Of a stretch of 64,000 bases of DNA, positions 38,151 to 46,849 are shown piece by piece. How positions within the stretch are numbered: the stretch's first letter is position 1; the number at the start of each line of letters is the position of its first letter. A program made the translations under genes and the position numbers. Under the pieces are notes generated by a model. It was not told the origin of the DNA, made no database searches, and saw only the letters and a program-made list of their open reading frames with translations. This stretch comes from Shinella sp. XGS7 (lineage in GTDB: Bacteria > Pseudomonadota > Gammaproteobacteria > Burkholderiales > Burkholderiaceae_C). The stretch covers positions 2,989,001 through 3,053,000 of the forward strand of contig NZ_CP084758.1 in assembly GCF_020535565.1 (NCBI RefSeq). The letters run 5' to 3'.

Positions 38151-38867
38151 ATGCTGAAGAACAAGCTGCTGCTTTTGCCCGTGCTGCTGTGGATGGCCAC
38201 CCAGGCCCAGGCCCACCAGATCTGGATCGAACAGGATCTCAACGGCGCACGCCTGTATCTGGGCGAGTTCGGCGAGAACCTGCGTGAAACCTCGCCGGGC
38301 ATGCTGGACAAGTTCGTGCAGCCCGCGGCCACCCTGATCACGGCCAAGGGCGACATTCCCGCGCCGCTGAGCAAGCGTGCCAATACCTTTGGCATCGACG
38401 GCCGGGCCATCAGCGGCGAGTCCCTCATCGCCCAGGACACGGCCTACCCTGGCTGGGAGCGCAAGCAGGGTGACAAGGTCGAGCGCCACGTCTGGATGCC
38501 CGCGGCGCGCTGGATCAGCGATTTCGCGGCCCGCCCGGCGCGCCTGACCCTGGACCTGGTGCCCACCGGCAAGCCCGGCCAGTTCCGTGCCTTCTACAAA
38601 CAGCAAGCCCTGGCCGAGGCCAAGGTGCATGTGGTGGCGGCCTCCGGCTGGGGGCGCGAGTACACGGCCGATGCCAACGGCCTGCTGCAGCTGAGCCTGC
38701 CCTGGAAGGGCAGCTATGTGCTGGAGCTCAAGCACACCGACAAGCAAGGTGGCGAGCGCAATGGCCAGGCCTGGGACGTGGGGCAGTTCGTCACCACCCT
38801 GGCCTTCAGCCTGAACCAGGGCCTGGAGCCGCTGCCGCTGCCTCCTCCGGCCAAGCCCAGCCCCTGA
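38151..38867 (+). CDS. DUF4198 periplasmic protein of iron uptake operon
   Basis: 238 residues from MLKNKLLLLP with a signal peptide ending about residue 21 (ATQAQA), and the mature protein begins HQIWIEQD. DUF4198 proteins are beta-rich periplasmic proteins often near nickel, cobalt or iron transporters. C-terminal Pro-rich tail. First gene after the Fur box, followed by DUF3649, a TonB-dependent receptor, PepSY and DUF3325, so a role in ferric-siderophore handling is likely but unproven. Confidence 0.87.
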   Translation: MLKNKLLLLPVLLWMATQAQAHQIWIEQDLNGARLYLGEFGENLRETSPGMLDKFVQPAATLITAKGDIPAPLSKRANTFGIDGRAISGESLIAQDTAYPGWERKQGDKVERHVWMPAARWISDFAARPARLTLDLVPTGKPGQFRAFYKQQALAEAKVHVVAASGWGREYTADANGLLQLSLPWKGSYVLELKHTDKQGGERNGQAWDVGQFVTTLAFSLNQGLEPLPLPPPAKPSP

Positions 38868-38881
38868 GGCGGGCGCGGTAC

Positions 38882-38897
38882 GCGCCCCGCGGGGCGC
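38882..38897. repeat. GC-rich perfect palindrome after the DUF4198 gene
   Basis: GCGCCCCGCGGGGCGC, 15 bases after the stop. Without a T-run it is at most an mRNA-stabilising stem or a partial terminator inside the operon. The 178-base gap to the next gene holds nothing else I can identify. Confidence 0.4.
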
Positions 38898-39045
38898 TCT
38901 CATTCCTGATGCCGAACCGGCTCCCGGCCTGATCCTCGCGTGAAGGCCTGAGCTCGCGCCGCCGCATGTCCGTGCGGCAGGCCTTCGGCCCCGACGCTTA
39001 TCAATCCGGTCTCCGGCGCCTCGCGGCTGCCGGCGGGGATCTCCC

Positions 39046-39381
39046 ATGTCCAAAGCATCTGCAGGCGCCCAGGCGGGCGGCGGCCGGCTGGCGGCTGCCT
39101 GGCGATATCGCGGCGCCGTGCTCTCTCGTGCCCTGGCGGCCCTGTTGGGCGCCTATCTGCTGGCCGCGGCCGTGGCTGCCAGCTGCGCGGTCCACCTGCC
39201 CGCGGCTTTGTCCGTGGCGCGCAGCGAGGCCACCGTGGCGGGCGCCATGCTGGCCTATCTGGTCTATGCCCTGGGTTTCATGACGGCCTTCGCCTGCAAG
39301 AGCGCCTGGCGGGCCTGGGCCTGGACTCTCGGCCCGGCCTTGCTGCTGGGCGCCAGCGTGCTGTTGCCGCGCTGGCTCTGA
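39046..39381 (+). CDS. DUF3649 membrane protein of iron uptake operon
   Basis: 111 residues, three hydrophobic segments (about 25-46, 60-80, 88-108). The RYRGAVLSRALAALLGAYLLAA start and the SEATVAGAMLAYLVYALGF core fit DUF3649, small inner-membrane proteins found beside TonB-dependent siderophore receptors. Mechanism unknown. Separated by 57 bases from the receptor gene. Confidence 0.87.
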   Translation: MSKASAGAQAGGGRLAAAWRYRGAVLSRALAALLGAYLLAAAVAASCAVHLPAALSVARSEATVAGAMLAYLVYALGFMTAFACKSAWRAWAWTLGPALLLGASVLLPRWL

Positions 39382-39438
39382 GCGGCCCTTGTCGCTCCGC
39401 TCTCACGACCTCACTCACTTCAACTCCGGTCCTTCACG

Positions 39439-41589
39439 ATGAAAAACCTGCATTCCCTGAGCCTCAGTCTCCTGGCCCTGCTGATCGGCCAGGCCTGGGC
39501 TGACGAAGCCCCCCGTGCGGCCGACACGGCCGATGCCGCCAACACCCTGCCGCTGGTGCGCGTGCAAGGCAGCAAGGAAAGCGCCACCGGGCCGGTGCCC
39601 GGCTTTGTGGCGCGCCGGGCCGGCAGCGGGCTCAAGAGCGACATCCCGCTGATCGAGACGCCCCAGTCCATCGCCGTGGTCACGGCCGACCAGATCGAGG
39701 CCCAGGGCGCCACCACCCTGCGCCAGACCGTGGGCTACTCGGCCGGCGTGGTCTCGGCCTACTTCGACAGCCGGGTCGACAGCATCAGCGCCCGCGGCGG
39801 CAATGTGGCCCAGTACCAGGACGGTCTGCTGCGCAGCTACGGCACCTACAACACCGCAAGACCCGACCCCTTCACGCTGGAGCGCGTGGAGCTGGTGCGC
39901 GGCCCGGCCTCGGTGCTCTACGGCCAGGGCAGCCTCAATGGCGTGCTGAACCTGGTCTCCAAGCGCCCGCTGTTTGAAAGCCGGCGCGAGCTGCAGCTGC
40001 AGCTGGGCAGCCATGAGCGCAAGCAGCTGGCTCTGGATCTCACGGGTCCGCTCGGCGAGCAATGGGCCTACCGCCTGGTGGCCATCAAGCGCGATAGCGG
40101 CACCCAGGTCGACCATGTGAAGGACGACCGCCTGCTGCTCGCGCCCTCGCTCACCTGGCAGCCCAGCGCGGCCACCTCGCTCACCCTGCAGGCGCTCTAC
40201 CAGCGCGACAAGAGCGGTTCCCTGATCGGCTTCTTCCCATGGCAGGGCACGCGGCTGCCCAATGGCAGCCAGGGTCAGATTCCGACCTCCACCTTCATCA
40301 GCGAGCGCGGCTGGGACGCCTATGACAGCGACCAGGACTCGGTGGGCTACCTCTTCAGCCACCGCCTGAACGCCGACTGGACCCTGCGCCAGAACCTGCG
40401 CCACACCAAGAGTGCGGTGGACTACCGCACCATCTACACCAGCTTCAGCACCACGGCGCGACGCCCGCTCTTCAATGCCGACGGCCGCCGCGTGGAGCGC
40501 GATATGGTCTGGCAGCTCAATGGCGGCAGCATGTCCCTGCTGGACACCCAGCTCGAGGGCCAGCTGCGCGCCGGCGCCTGGAAGCACCAGCTGCTGCTGG
40601 GCCTGGACGCACAGAAGAACGACAGCACCCAGCGCAGCTTCCGCGGCCGTGCGCCGGCCATCGATGTCTATGCGCCGGTCTACGGCAACTTCACGCCGCC
40701 GGCCGCCAGCGCCCTCGTGGCCCAGCCCACCGTGGACCAGCGCCAGCTGGGCCTGTACCTGCAGGACCACATCAAGTTCGACGAGCGCTGGGTTGCCGTG
40801 CTGGGCCTGCGCCATGACCGTGCCAAGACCGAAACTCAGGGCCGCCCCGAGCTCAAGGCCGACGACAAGGCCACCAGCAAGCGTGCCGGTCTGCTCTACC
40901 TGGCCGATGGCGGTTTCTCGCCCTATCTGGCCTACACCGAGTCCTTCCTGCCCCTGGGCGGTGTGGACTTCTACGGCAAGCCCTACAAGCCCCAGGTGGG
41001 CGAGCAGTGGGAGGCGGGTCTGAAGTGGCAGCCGGCCGACAAGCGGGTGTCCGCCACCGTGGCGCTCTACGATCTGCGCGACACCAACCGCAAGACCACC
41101 GATCCCAGCCAGCCGCTCAACAGCCTGCAGATCGGCGAGGTGCGCGTGCGCGGTCTGGAGCTGGAGAGCGCCGGCAGCCTGGACAGCCGCCGCTGGGGCC
41201 GCTGGGACTGGACCCTGGGCTATGCCTACACCGATGCCAAGATCAGCCGCAGCAATGCCGGCGACCAGGGCCAGGCCGTGGCCGGCGTGGCCCGCCACAA
41301 CGGCTCGGCCTGGCTCACGCACCACTTCAGCCTGGGCGGGCGCAGCGGCTTCAGCGCCGGCGCGGGCCTGCGCTATCTGGGCGGTTCCTGGTCCGGCACG
41401 CCCCTGATCAGCACGCCGGCCGCCACCCTGATGGACGCCATGCTGGCCTATGAGCAGGGCGACTGGCGACTGGCGCTGAATGCGGTGAACCTGGCCGACA
41501 AGGTGCAGATCACCCAGTGCCTGGCGCGCGGCGACTGCTTCTACGGTCAGCGCCGCACGCTCAACGCCACCCTCAGCTACCGCTTCTGA
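39439..41589 (+). CDS. TonB-dependent siderophore receptor
   Basis: 716 residues. Signal peptide (about 1-21, ending GQAWA), a plug domain (about 60-170) with DIPLIETPQSIAVVTADQI and VRGPASVLYGQGSLNGVLNLVSK, and a 22-strand barrel ending in the outer-membrane signature Phe (LNATLSYRF). There is no N-terminal signalling extension, so it does not use a FecI-type sigma system, and control probably rests on Fur. The PQSIAVV and YGQGSLNG motifs are those of the FhuA/FcuA-type siderophore receptor group. Substrate unknown. The PepSY gene starts 2 bases after the stop. Confidence 0.94.
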   Translation: MKNLHSLSLSLLALLIGQAWADEAPRAADTADAANTLPLVRVQGSKESATGPVPGFVARRAGSGLKSDIPLIETPQSIAVVTADQIEAQGATTLRQTVGYSAGVVSAYFDSRVDSISARGGNVAQYQDGLLRSYGTYNTARPDPFTLERVELVRGPASVLYGQGSLNGVLNLVSKRPLFESRRELQLQLGSHERKQLALDLTGPLGEQWAYRLVAIKRDSGTQVDHVKDDRLLLAPSLTWQPSAATSLTLQALYQRDKSGSLIGFFPWQGTRLPNGSQGQIPTSTFISERGWDAYDSDQDSVGYLFSHRLNADWTLRQNLRHTKSAVDYRTIYTSFSTTARRPLFNADGRRVERDMVWQLNGGSMSLLDTQLEGQLRAGAWKHQLLLGLDAQKNDSTQRSFRGRAPAIDVYAPVYGNFTPPAASALVAQPTVDQRQLGLYLQDHIKFDERWVAVLGLRHDRAKTETQGRPELKADDKATSKRAGLLYLADGGFSPYLAYTESFLPLGGVDFYGKPYKPQVGEQWEAGLKWQPADKRVSATVALYDLRDTNRKTTDPSQPLNSLQIGEVRVRGLELESAGSLDSRRWGRWDWTLGYAYTDAKISRSNAGDQGQAVAGVARHNGSAWLTHHFSLGGRSGFSAGAGLRYLGGSWSGTPLISTPAATLMDAMLAYEQGDWRLALNAVNLADKVQITQCLARGDCFYGQRRTLNATLSYRF

Positions 41590-41591
41590 GC

Positions 41592-43208
41592 ATGAGAGCC
41601 GACGGCGCGCGCGAGGGCTTGCGCCAGGCCATGGCCTGGCTGCACACCTGGGTGGGCCTGCTGCTGGGCTGGTTGCTGTTTGCGATCTTCCTGACTGGCA
41701 GCCTGGCCTTCTTCAAGCATGAGCTCAACCACTGGAGCCGGCCCGAGCTGCTGGGTCATGGGCCGGCCGCGCCGCTGGATGCGGCCCAGCTGGCCCTGGC
41801 CGAGGCGCGGGTGCACGAGGCCGCGCCAGGCGCGCAGAGCTGGCGCCTCAGCGCTGCGGACGAGCGCCGGCCCCTGGTTCAGCTGGGCTGGCGCGAGGCC
41901 GCGGCCGCGGGCCAGCGCGCGCGCTTCGAGCAGCGCTGGCTGGACCCGGCCAGCGGCCAGCTGCTCAAGCCGCGCGAGAGCTTCGGCATCGGCGAGTTCT
42001 TCTACCGCTTCCATTTCGAGCTGCGCTCGGCCCAGCAAAGCCGCTGGATCGTGGAGGGGCGCTGGCTGGTGGGCCTGGCCACGCTCTTCATGTTCGTGGC
42101 CCTCATCAGCGGCGTGATCACGCATCGGCGCATCTTCAAGGACTTCTTCCTCTTCCGGCCCCGCGCCAAGGCCGCGCAGCGCGCCTGGCTGGATGCCCAC
42201 AATGTGAGCGGCGTGCTGGTGCTGCCCTTCTACCTGATGCTCACCTTCAGCGGGCTGATGATCTTCCACACGCTCTTCATGCCGGCCGGCATCGCCGCCG
42301 TCTACGGCCTCAAGGGCGGCACCTACTTCAACGAACTCGCTGGAGACCCGCTGCCGCGCGGGCGCGGCCTCAATGCGGCGGCGGGGGAGGGGCAGGGCTT
42401 GCCCCGCCTGGGGCAGGCGCGCTGGGAGGCCCTGCTGGCCGAGGTGCGGCGCGAGTGGCCCGCCGGAGCGCGCAGCCGCATCGAGGGCGTGGCCCTGCTG
42501 CGCGAGGGCGGCCAGACCCTGGTGGAGTTCAGCCGCCATGAGGGTGACCGCCTGCAGTACCGCAGCCCGCGCCTGATCTTCGAGGCCGAGAGCGGCCGCC
42601 GCCAGCATCTGGCCGATACCGCAGCGCCCGCGGCCCGGACCTATGGTGTGCTCTACGGCCTGCACATCGCCCGCTTTGCCGATCTGCCCCTGCGCTGGCT
42701 GCTCTTCGGCCTGGGCCTGCTGGGCAGCGCCATGATCGCCACCGGCCTGCTGCTGTGGAGCGTCAAGCGCGCGGCCGAGGATGCACGCCGCGGCCTGACC
42801 CGGCCCCTGGGGCGTCGTCTGGTGGACACGCTCAATCTGGTCGCCATCGCCGGCCTGCCCCTGGCCATGGCGGCGCTGTTCTATGCCAACCGCCTGCTGC
42901 CCCTGGACCTGGCGCAGCGGCCCGATGTGGAGCTGCAGGTCTTCTATGCGGTCTGGGGCCTGAGTCTGCCGCTGGCCGCCGCCTGGCCGGACCGGCGCGG
43001 CTGGCGCGCGCTCTTCGGCCTGGCGGGTCTGGGCTTCGCCGGTCTGGCCCTGCTGTTTGCCGGACCCTGGCCCATGCAACTGGCCCTGGGCGTGGCGGCG
43101 CTGGTGCTGCTGGGCCTGGCCTGGCGCTGCGGGCCGCGGCGTGGGGCCGCGGCCGGTCCGGCGCCGGCGGCCCGCGCGCCCTCGGCCACGGCCGGGCAGG
43201 GTGACTGA
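41592..43208 (+). CDS. PepSY-associated membrane protein, probable ferric-siderophore reductase
   Basis: 538 residues from MRADGAREGLRQAM. The first membrane helix carries WLHTWVGLLLGWLLFAIFLTGSLAF, then come PepSY-type periplasmic segments, a second helix pair with FVALISGVITHRRIFKDFF and LDAHNVSGVLVLPFYLMLTFSGL, and a C-terminal block of hydrophobic helices. Conserved His residues in WLHTW, HRRIF and DAHN could bind haem. PepSY proteins next to TonB receptors are thought to reduce ferric-siderophores in the periplasm. Translationally linked to the receptor (2-base gap) and DUF3325 (3-base gap). Confidence 0.9.
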   Translation: MRADGAREGLRQAMAWLHTWVGLLLGWLLFAIFLTGSLAFFKHELNHWSRPELLGHGPAAPLDAAQLALAEARVHEAAPGAQSWRLSAADERRPLVQLGWREAAAAGQRARFEQRWLDPASGQLLKPRESFGIGEFFYRFHFELRSAQQSRWIVEGRWLVGLATLFMFVALISGVITHRRIFKDFFLFRPRAKAAQRAWLDAHNVSGVLVLPFYLMLTFSGLMIFHTLFMPAGIAAVYGLKGGTYFNELAGDPLPRGRGLNAAAGEGQGLPRLGQARWEALLAEVRREWPAGARSRIEGVALLREGGQTLVEFSRHEGDRLQYRSPRLIFEAESGRRQHLADTAAPAARTYGVLYGLHIARFADLPLRWLLFGLGLLGSAMIATGLLLWSVKRAAEDARRGLTRPLGRRLVDTLNLVAIAGLPLAMAALFYANRLLPLDLAQRPDVELQVFYAVWGLSLPLAAAWPDRRGWRALFGLAGLGFAGLALLFAGPWPMQLALGVAALVLLGLAWRCGPRRGAAAGPAPAARAPSATAGQGD

Positions 43209-43211
43209 GCC

Positions 43212-43547
43212 ATGGCGTTTGCGCATCAAGTGTTGTGCAGCCTGCTGGGCTTTGCCCTGCTGTGCCTGGCCATGGAGCGGCATCATGAGGACGCGCTGGG
43301 CCGCGCGCCCAGCCGGCGGCGCCAGCAGGGCCTGCGCGCCCTGGCGGCGCTGGCCGGGCTGGCCTCCACCTGGACGCTCTGGGGGCAGGCGGACTGGGGC
43401 CTGGCCTGGGCCGGCTGGAGCGCCCAGCTTTCCCTGGGCGCCGTAGCTGTGGTGGCCCTGGCTACTTGGCGCGCCCACTGGCTGCCCGCGCTCAGCCTGG
43501 CTGCGGCGGCGGCGGCCGCATTGCTGAGTCTGGCGGGCTGGGGCTAA
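43212..43547 (+). CDS. DUF3325 membrane protein of iron uptake operon
   Basis: 111 residues, three to four hydrophobic segments. LCSLLGFALLCLAMERHHEDALGR is the DUF3325 N-terminus. A small inner-membrane protein commonly following PepSY and DUF3649 in siderophore loci. Last gene of the Fur-box operon; the GST gene begins 10 bases later but is functionally separate. Confidence 0.87.
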   Translation: MAFAHQVLCSLLGFALLCLAMERHHEDALGRAPSRRRQQGLRALAALAGLASTWTLWGQADWGLAWAGWSAQLSLGAVAVVALATWRAHWLPALSLAAAAAAALLSLAGWG

Positions 43548-43557
43548 GCTCGGCCCC

Positions 43558-44199
43558 ATGTACACCCTCTTCGGCACGCGGGGTTCGGGCTCCGCCATCA
43601 TCGAGCTGGCCCTGGAGCGGGCCGCTCAGCCCTACCGCCTGCTGCGCGCCTCGGCCTGGGAGCCTGACTCGGCCCAGGATGAGCTGCGTCGCCACAACCC
43701 CTTGCTGCAGGTGCCCACCCTGCTGCTGCCGGACGGCACGGTGATGAGCGAGAGCGCGGCCATCCTGATCCATCTGGGACTGGTGCACCCCGAGTCGCGC
43801 CTGCTGCCCGAGGACCCGGCCGGCCGTGCCCGCGTGATGCGCGGCCTGGTCTTCATCGCGGCCAACTGCTACAGCGCCATCACCCTGCTGGACTACCCGG
43901 AGCGCTTTTGCGAGCCGCTGGAGGCGCCGCAGCGCGAGGCTCTGCTGCGCGGCACGCGCGCCCAGCTGCACCGCCAGTGGGAGCTCTTTGCCGATCTCTT
44001 TGGTGGCTTTGGCGGCGGGCCCTGCCTGAACGGCGCGCAGCCCGGTGCCCTGGACTTCATGGCCCTGGTCGTGTCCCGCTGGTCGGGCAGCCGCCAGCAT
44101 CTGGCCCAGACCCGGCCCGCCTTCCATGCCCAGCTCCAGGCGCTGGAAGCCCGGCCCGAGCTGGCAGCGTTGCTTGCCCGCCACTGGCCCCCGGCCTGA
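43558..44199 (+). CDS. Glutathione S-transferase family protein
   Basis: 213 residues. N-terminal thioredoxin-like domain with TLFGTRGSGSAIIELALE, cis-Pro in LLQVPTLLLPDGT and the glutathione gamma-glutamyl motif ESAAILIHLG (SES). All-helical C-terminal domain with PGALDFMALVVSRW. Resembles the beta/theta-like bacterial GST groups. The catalytic residue is probably Ser or Thr in the TRGSGS loop. It follows the iron operon closely, so read-through is possible. Substrate unknown. Confidence 0.88.
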   Translation: MYTLFGTRGSGSAIIELALERAAQPYRLLRASAWEPDSAQDELRRHNPLLQVPTLLLPDGTVMSESAAILIHLGLVHPESRLLPEDPAGRARVMRGLVFIAANCYSAITLLDYPERFCEPLEAPQREALLRGTRAQLHRQWELFADLFGGFGGGPCLNGAQPGALDFMALVVSRWSGSRQHLAQTRPAFHAQLQALEARPELAALLARHWPPA

Positions 44200-44232
44200 A
44201 AGGCCCAGGTATCCATGCCCTGGCCGCGCATC

Positions 44233-44247
44233 GGGCATTTGCTCACA
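44233..44247 (+). promoter_or_regulatory. Shared upstream element of tandem binding-protein genes, copy 1
   Basis: GGGCATTTGCTCACA, 68 bases before the first binding-protein ATG. Matches the copy at 45508 in 14 of 15 positions with the same distance to the start codon. Confidence 0.5.
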
Positions 44248-44315
44248 TCCCGGGCCACGGGCAGGCCCTGCGCGGGACCGGCCTTTGCCACAATGCCCGC
44301 CAAGGTAGACCTCCC

Positions 44316-45452
44316 ATGAGCCCGAAACCCATGCCCTCTTTGTCGATCAAACTGCTGGGCGCCGTGCTGGCGCTGGGCGCCTGGACCCTGCCGGCCCAGG
44401 CCCAGATCAAGATCGGCCAGACGGCCGGCTTCAGCGGCCCGGTTGCCGCCGGGGTGAAGGAGACCAGCGAGGGCGCGCGCCTCTACCTGGATGCCGTCAA
44501 TGCCCAGGGCGGCGTAGGCGGGCAGAAGATCGAGCTGATCACCCTGGACGACAAGTTCGATCCCAAGCTGAGCGCGGTCAATGCCAAGCAGCTGATCGAG
44601 CAGCGCGGCGTGCTGGCGCTCTTTCTGAGCCGCGGCACGCCCCAGACCGAGGCCCTGTTCCCCTTGCTGGCCCAGCACAAGCTGGCCCTGGTGGCGCCGT
44701 CCACCGGTGCGATGCTGCTGCACAAGCCGGTGAATCCGTATGTGTTCAATGTGCGGGCCACCTATCAGCGCGAGGCCGAGAGCGCGGTTCAGCACCTGGT
44801 GAGCCGGGGCGTGCAGCGCGTGGCCCTGGTGCAGGTGGATGACAGCTTTGGCGATGATGCCGCGGCCGGCGTGCTGCGCGGCCTGCAGACCGCGCGGCTC
44901 AAGCCCAGCGTGCATCTCAAGTACGCCCGCACCCAGCCCCAGCTGGCTCCGCTGATGAAGCAGGTGGCTCAGGCGGATGCCCAGGCCCTGATCCTGATCG
45001 GCGCGGCCGAACCGGTGGCCGAGGGGGCCAAGGCGCTGCGCGCCGCTGGGTCCACGGCCCAACTGCTGACCCTGTCCAACAATGCCACGGCCGGCTTCAT
45101 CCGCCTGATGGGGCCCCAGGCCCGCGGCGTGATCGTGAGCCAGGCCTTCCCGGCCGAGCGCGCCATCAACCTGGCCCTGGTGCGCGAGGCCCAGGCCCTG
45201 GCCAAGGCCCGCAAGCAGGAGCTCTCGCCCGGCATGCTGGAAGGCTTCACCGCCGCCAAGGTGCTGGTGGAAGGCCTGAAGAAGGCCGCCAAGGACAAGG
45301 CCCTGGACCGCGCCGGCCTGGTTCGCGCGCTCGACAGCCTGGGCAAGCTGGACCTGGGGGGCATGGAGCTGGGCTACAGCCCCGCCGACCACACGGGGCT
45401 GGACTATGCCGATATGTCCATCATCGGTCCCGACGGTAAGTTCCTGCGCTGA
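44316..45452 (+). CDS. ABC-type periplasmic substrate-binding protein (Leu/Ile/Val-type), copy 1
   Basis: 378 residues from MSPKPMPSLS. Signal peptide to about residue 30 (PAQAQ), mature QIKIGQTAGFSGPVAAG. Peripla_BP_6 fold. Ligand-contact regions are VAPSTGAMLLHKPVNPYVFNV (split at 20) and LVQVDDSFGDDAAAG. Probably binds an amino acid, amide or aromatic acid. No permease or ATPase gene is adjacent, so it must use a transporter encoded elsewhere or act as a sensor. Tandem paralogue downstream; 91 bases (44674-44764) are identical between the two. Confidence 0.9.
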   Translation: MSPKPMPSLSIKLLGAVLALGAWTLPAQAQIKIGQTAGFSGPVAAGVKETSEGARLYLDAVNAQGGVGGQKIELITLDDKFDPKLSAVNAKQLIEQRGVLALFLSRGTPQTEALFPLLAQHKLALVAPSTGAMLLHKPVNPYVFNVRATYQREAESAVQHLVSRGVQRVALVQVDDSFGDDAAAGVLRGLQTARLKPSVHLKYARTQPQLAPLMKQVAQADAQALILIGAAEPVAEGAKALRAAGSTAQLLTLSNNATAGFIRLMGPQARGVIVSQAFPAERAINLALVREAQALAKARKQELSPGMLEGFTAAKVLVEGLKKAAKDKALDRAGLVRALDSLGKLDLGGMELGYSPADHTGLDYADMSIIGPDGKFLR

Positions 45453-45507
45453 GCCGCAGGGCGGGGCGGCGGCACACCAGCGCTGCAGATCGCGGGGGCC
45501 GCAGAAC

Positions 45508-45522
45508 GGGCAATTGCTCACA
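45508..45522 (+). promoter_or_regulatory. Shared upstream element of tandem binding-protein genes, copy 2
   Basis: GGGCAATTGCTCACA, 69 bases before the second ATG. The surrounding 139-base gap otherwise has a GCCACAAT motif shared with the first gene (45560s and 44287-44294). Confidence 0.5.
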
Positions 45523-45591
45523 ACTTGCCGGCCTGCATCAAGGGCCTCATGCTGGCGCACGGCCACAATCCGCGCCGGAGGTGACACCACG

Positions 45592-46704
45592 ATGCAAACC
45601 ATGATCAAGCAGACCCTGCTCGCGGCCGCGCTGGCGCTGAGCCTGCCCGCCTGGGCCCAGATCAAGATCGGCCAGACGGCCGGCTTCAGCGGCCCGGTGG
45701 CTGCCGGGGTGAAGGAGATTACCGAGGGCGCGCGCCTGTACCTGGATGCGGTGAACGCCCAGGGCGGCGTGGGCGGGCAGAAGATTGAGCTGATCTCGCT
45801 GGACGACAAGTTCGACCCCAAGCTCAGCGCTCCCAACGCCAAGCAGCTGATCGACCAGGGCGTGCTCGCCCTGTTCCTGACCCGCGGCACACCGCAGAGC
45901 CAGGCCATCCTGCCCCTGCTGGCCGAGCACAAGCTGGCCCTGGTGGCGCCGTCCACCGGTGCGATGCTGCTGCACAAGCCGGTGAATCCGTATGTGTTCA
46001 ATGTGCGGGCCACCTACCAGCGTGAGGCCGAGCGTGCCGTGCTGCATCTGGCCGGCATGGGCGTGAAGCGCATCGCCCTGGTGCAGGTGGATGACAGCTT
46101 TGGCGAGGACGGCGCGGCCGGCGCCCTGCGCGGCCTGGAGACGTCCAAGCTCAAGCCCGTGGCGCATGTGAAATACCCGCGTGCCAACCCCGGTCTGGCC
46201 CCGCTGATGAAGCAGATGGCCCAGGCCGATGCCCAGGCCCTGATCTTCATCGGCGCGGCCGAGGCGGTGTCCGAGGGCGTGGAGGCGCTGCGTGCCGCCG
46301 GCTCCAATGCCCAGCTGGTGACCCTGTCCAACAATGCCTCGGCCGGCTTCATCAAGCTGCTCAAGGGCCAGGCCCGCGGCGTGGTGGTGAGTCAGGTCTT
46401 CCCCTCGGAGCGCTCCCTGAACCTGCCCCTGGTGCGCGAAGCCCAGGCCCTGGCCAAGGCCCAGAAGCTGGAGCTGACGCCCGCCAATCTGGAAGGCTTC
46501 ACCGCCGCCAAGGTGCTGGTGGAGGGGCTGAAGAAGGCCGCCAAGGACAAGGACCTGAGCCGCGCCGGCCTGCTGCGCGCCCTGGACGGGCTGGGCAAGG
46601 TGGACCTGGGCGGCCTGGAGCTGAATTTCGGCCCCGGCGACCACACGGGCCTGGACTATGCCGACGTGTCCATCATCGGCCCCGACGGCAAGTTCTGGCG
46701 CTGA
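45592..46704 (+). CDS. ABC-type periplasmic substrate-binding protein (Leu/Ile/Val-type), copy 2
   Basis: 370 residues from MQTMIKQTLL; the RBS GGAGGTGA fits this start. Signal peptide ends LPAWAQ. Same fold and ligand loops as copy 1, with very high identity through the first 160 residues and the C-terminal EGFTAAKVLVEGLKKAAKDK. Differences cluster in RGVLALFLS versus QGVLALFLT and the VSEGVEAL region. An in-frame length difference (QRG to QG) lies near residue 96. Origin by tandem duplication is clear. No transporter partner nearby. Confidence 0.9.
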   Translation: MQTMIKQTLLAAALALSLPAWAQIKIGQTAGFSGPVAAGVKEITEGARLYLDAVNAQGGVGGQKIELISLDDKFDPKLSAPNAKQLIDQGVLALFLTRGTPQSQAILPLLAEHKLALVAPSTGAMLLHKPVNPYVFNVRATYQREAERAVLHLAGMGVKRIALVQVDDSFGEDGAAGALRGLETSKLKPVAHVKYPRANPGLAPLMKQMAQADAQALIFIGAAEAVSEGVEALRAAGSNAQLVTLSNNASAGFIKLLKGQARGVVVSQVFPSERSLNLPLVREAQALAKAQKLELTPANLEGFTAAKVLVEGLKKAAKDKDLSRAGLLRALDGLGKVDLGGLELNFGPGDHTGLDYADVSIIGPDGKFWR

Positions 46705-46717
46705 TCGATCCCCCCTA

Positions 46718-46769
46718 CCGGCTGCGCCGGCCCCCCTCGAGGGGGGGGCCGTAGGCCCGGCGTAGCCGG
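46718..46769. repeat. Large intergenic hairpin with C6/G8 core
   Basis: Outer arms CCGGCTGCGCCGG (46718-46730) and CCGGCGTAGCCGG (46757-46769), complementary at 12 of 13 positions, enclose CCCCCC-TCGA-GGGGGG. C-run/TCGA/G-run palindromes of this sort are, as I recall, recurrent intergenic elements in Comamonadaceae-like genomes. It may end transcription of the binding-protein gene and of the convergent pilX gene. Confidence 0.65.
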
Positions 46770-46849
46770 AGCCTCGGACCTCGCGCGGTGGGCGGTGGGC
46801 GGGGAGTACGGCCGTGCTGCAAGGACCGGCCACGGCGGGGCCAGGCCGG

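Noticed and set aside
38882-38897. Rho-independent terminator after DUF4198
   Set aside because: Perfect GC palindrome but no T-run, and the iron operon continues downstream.
44233-45600. Shared element plus CACAAT as a -35/-10 promoter
   Set aside because: Spacing between the shared TTGCTC and CACAAT is about 45 bases, too long for a sigma-70 promoter. Kept only as an unexplained shared element.
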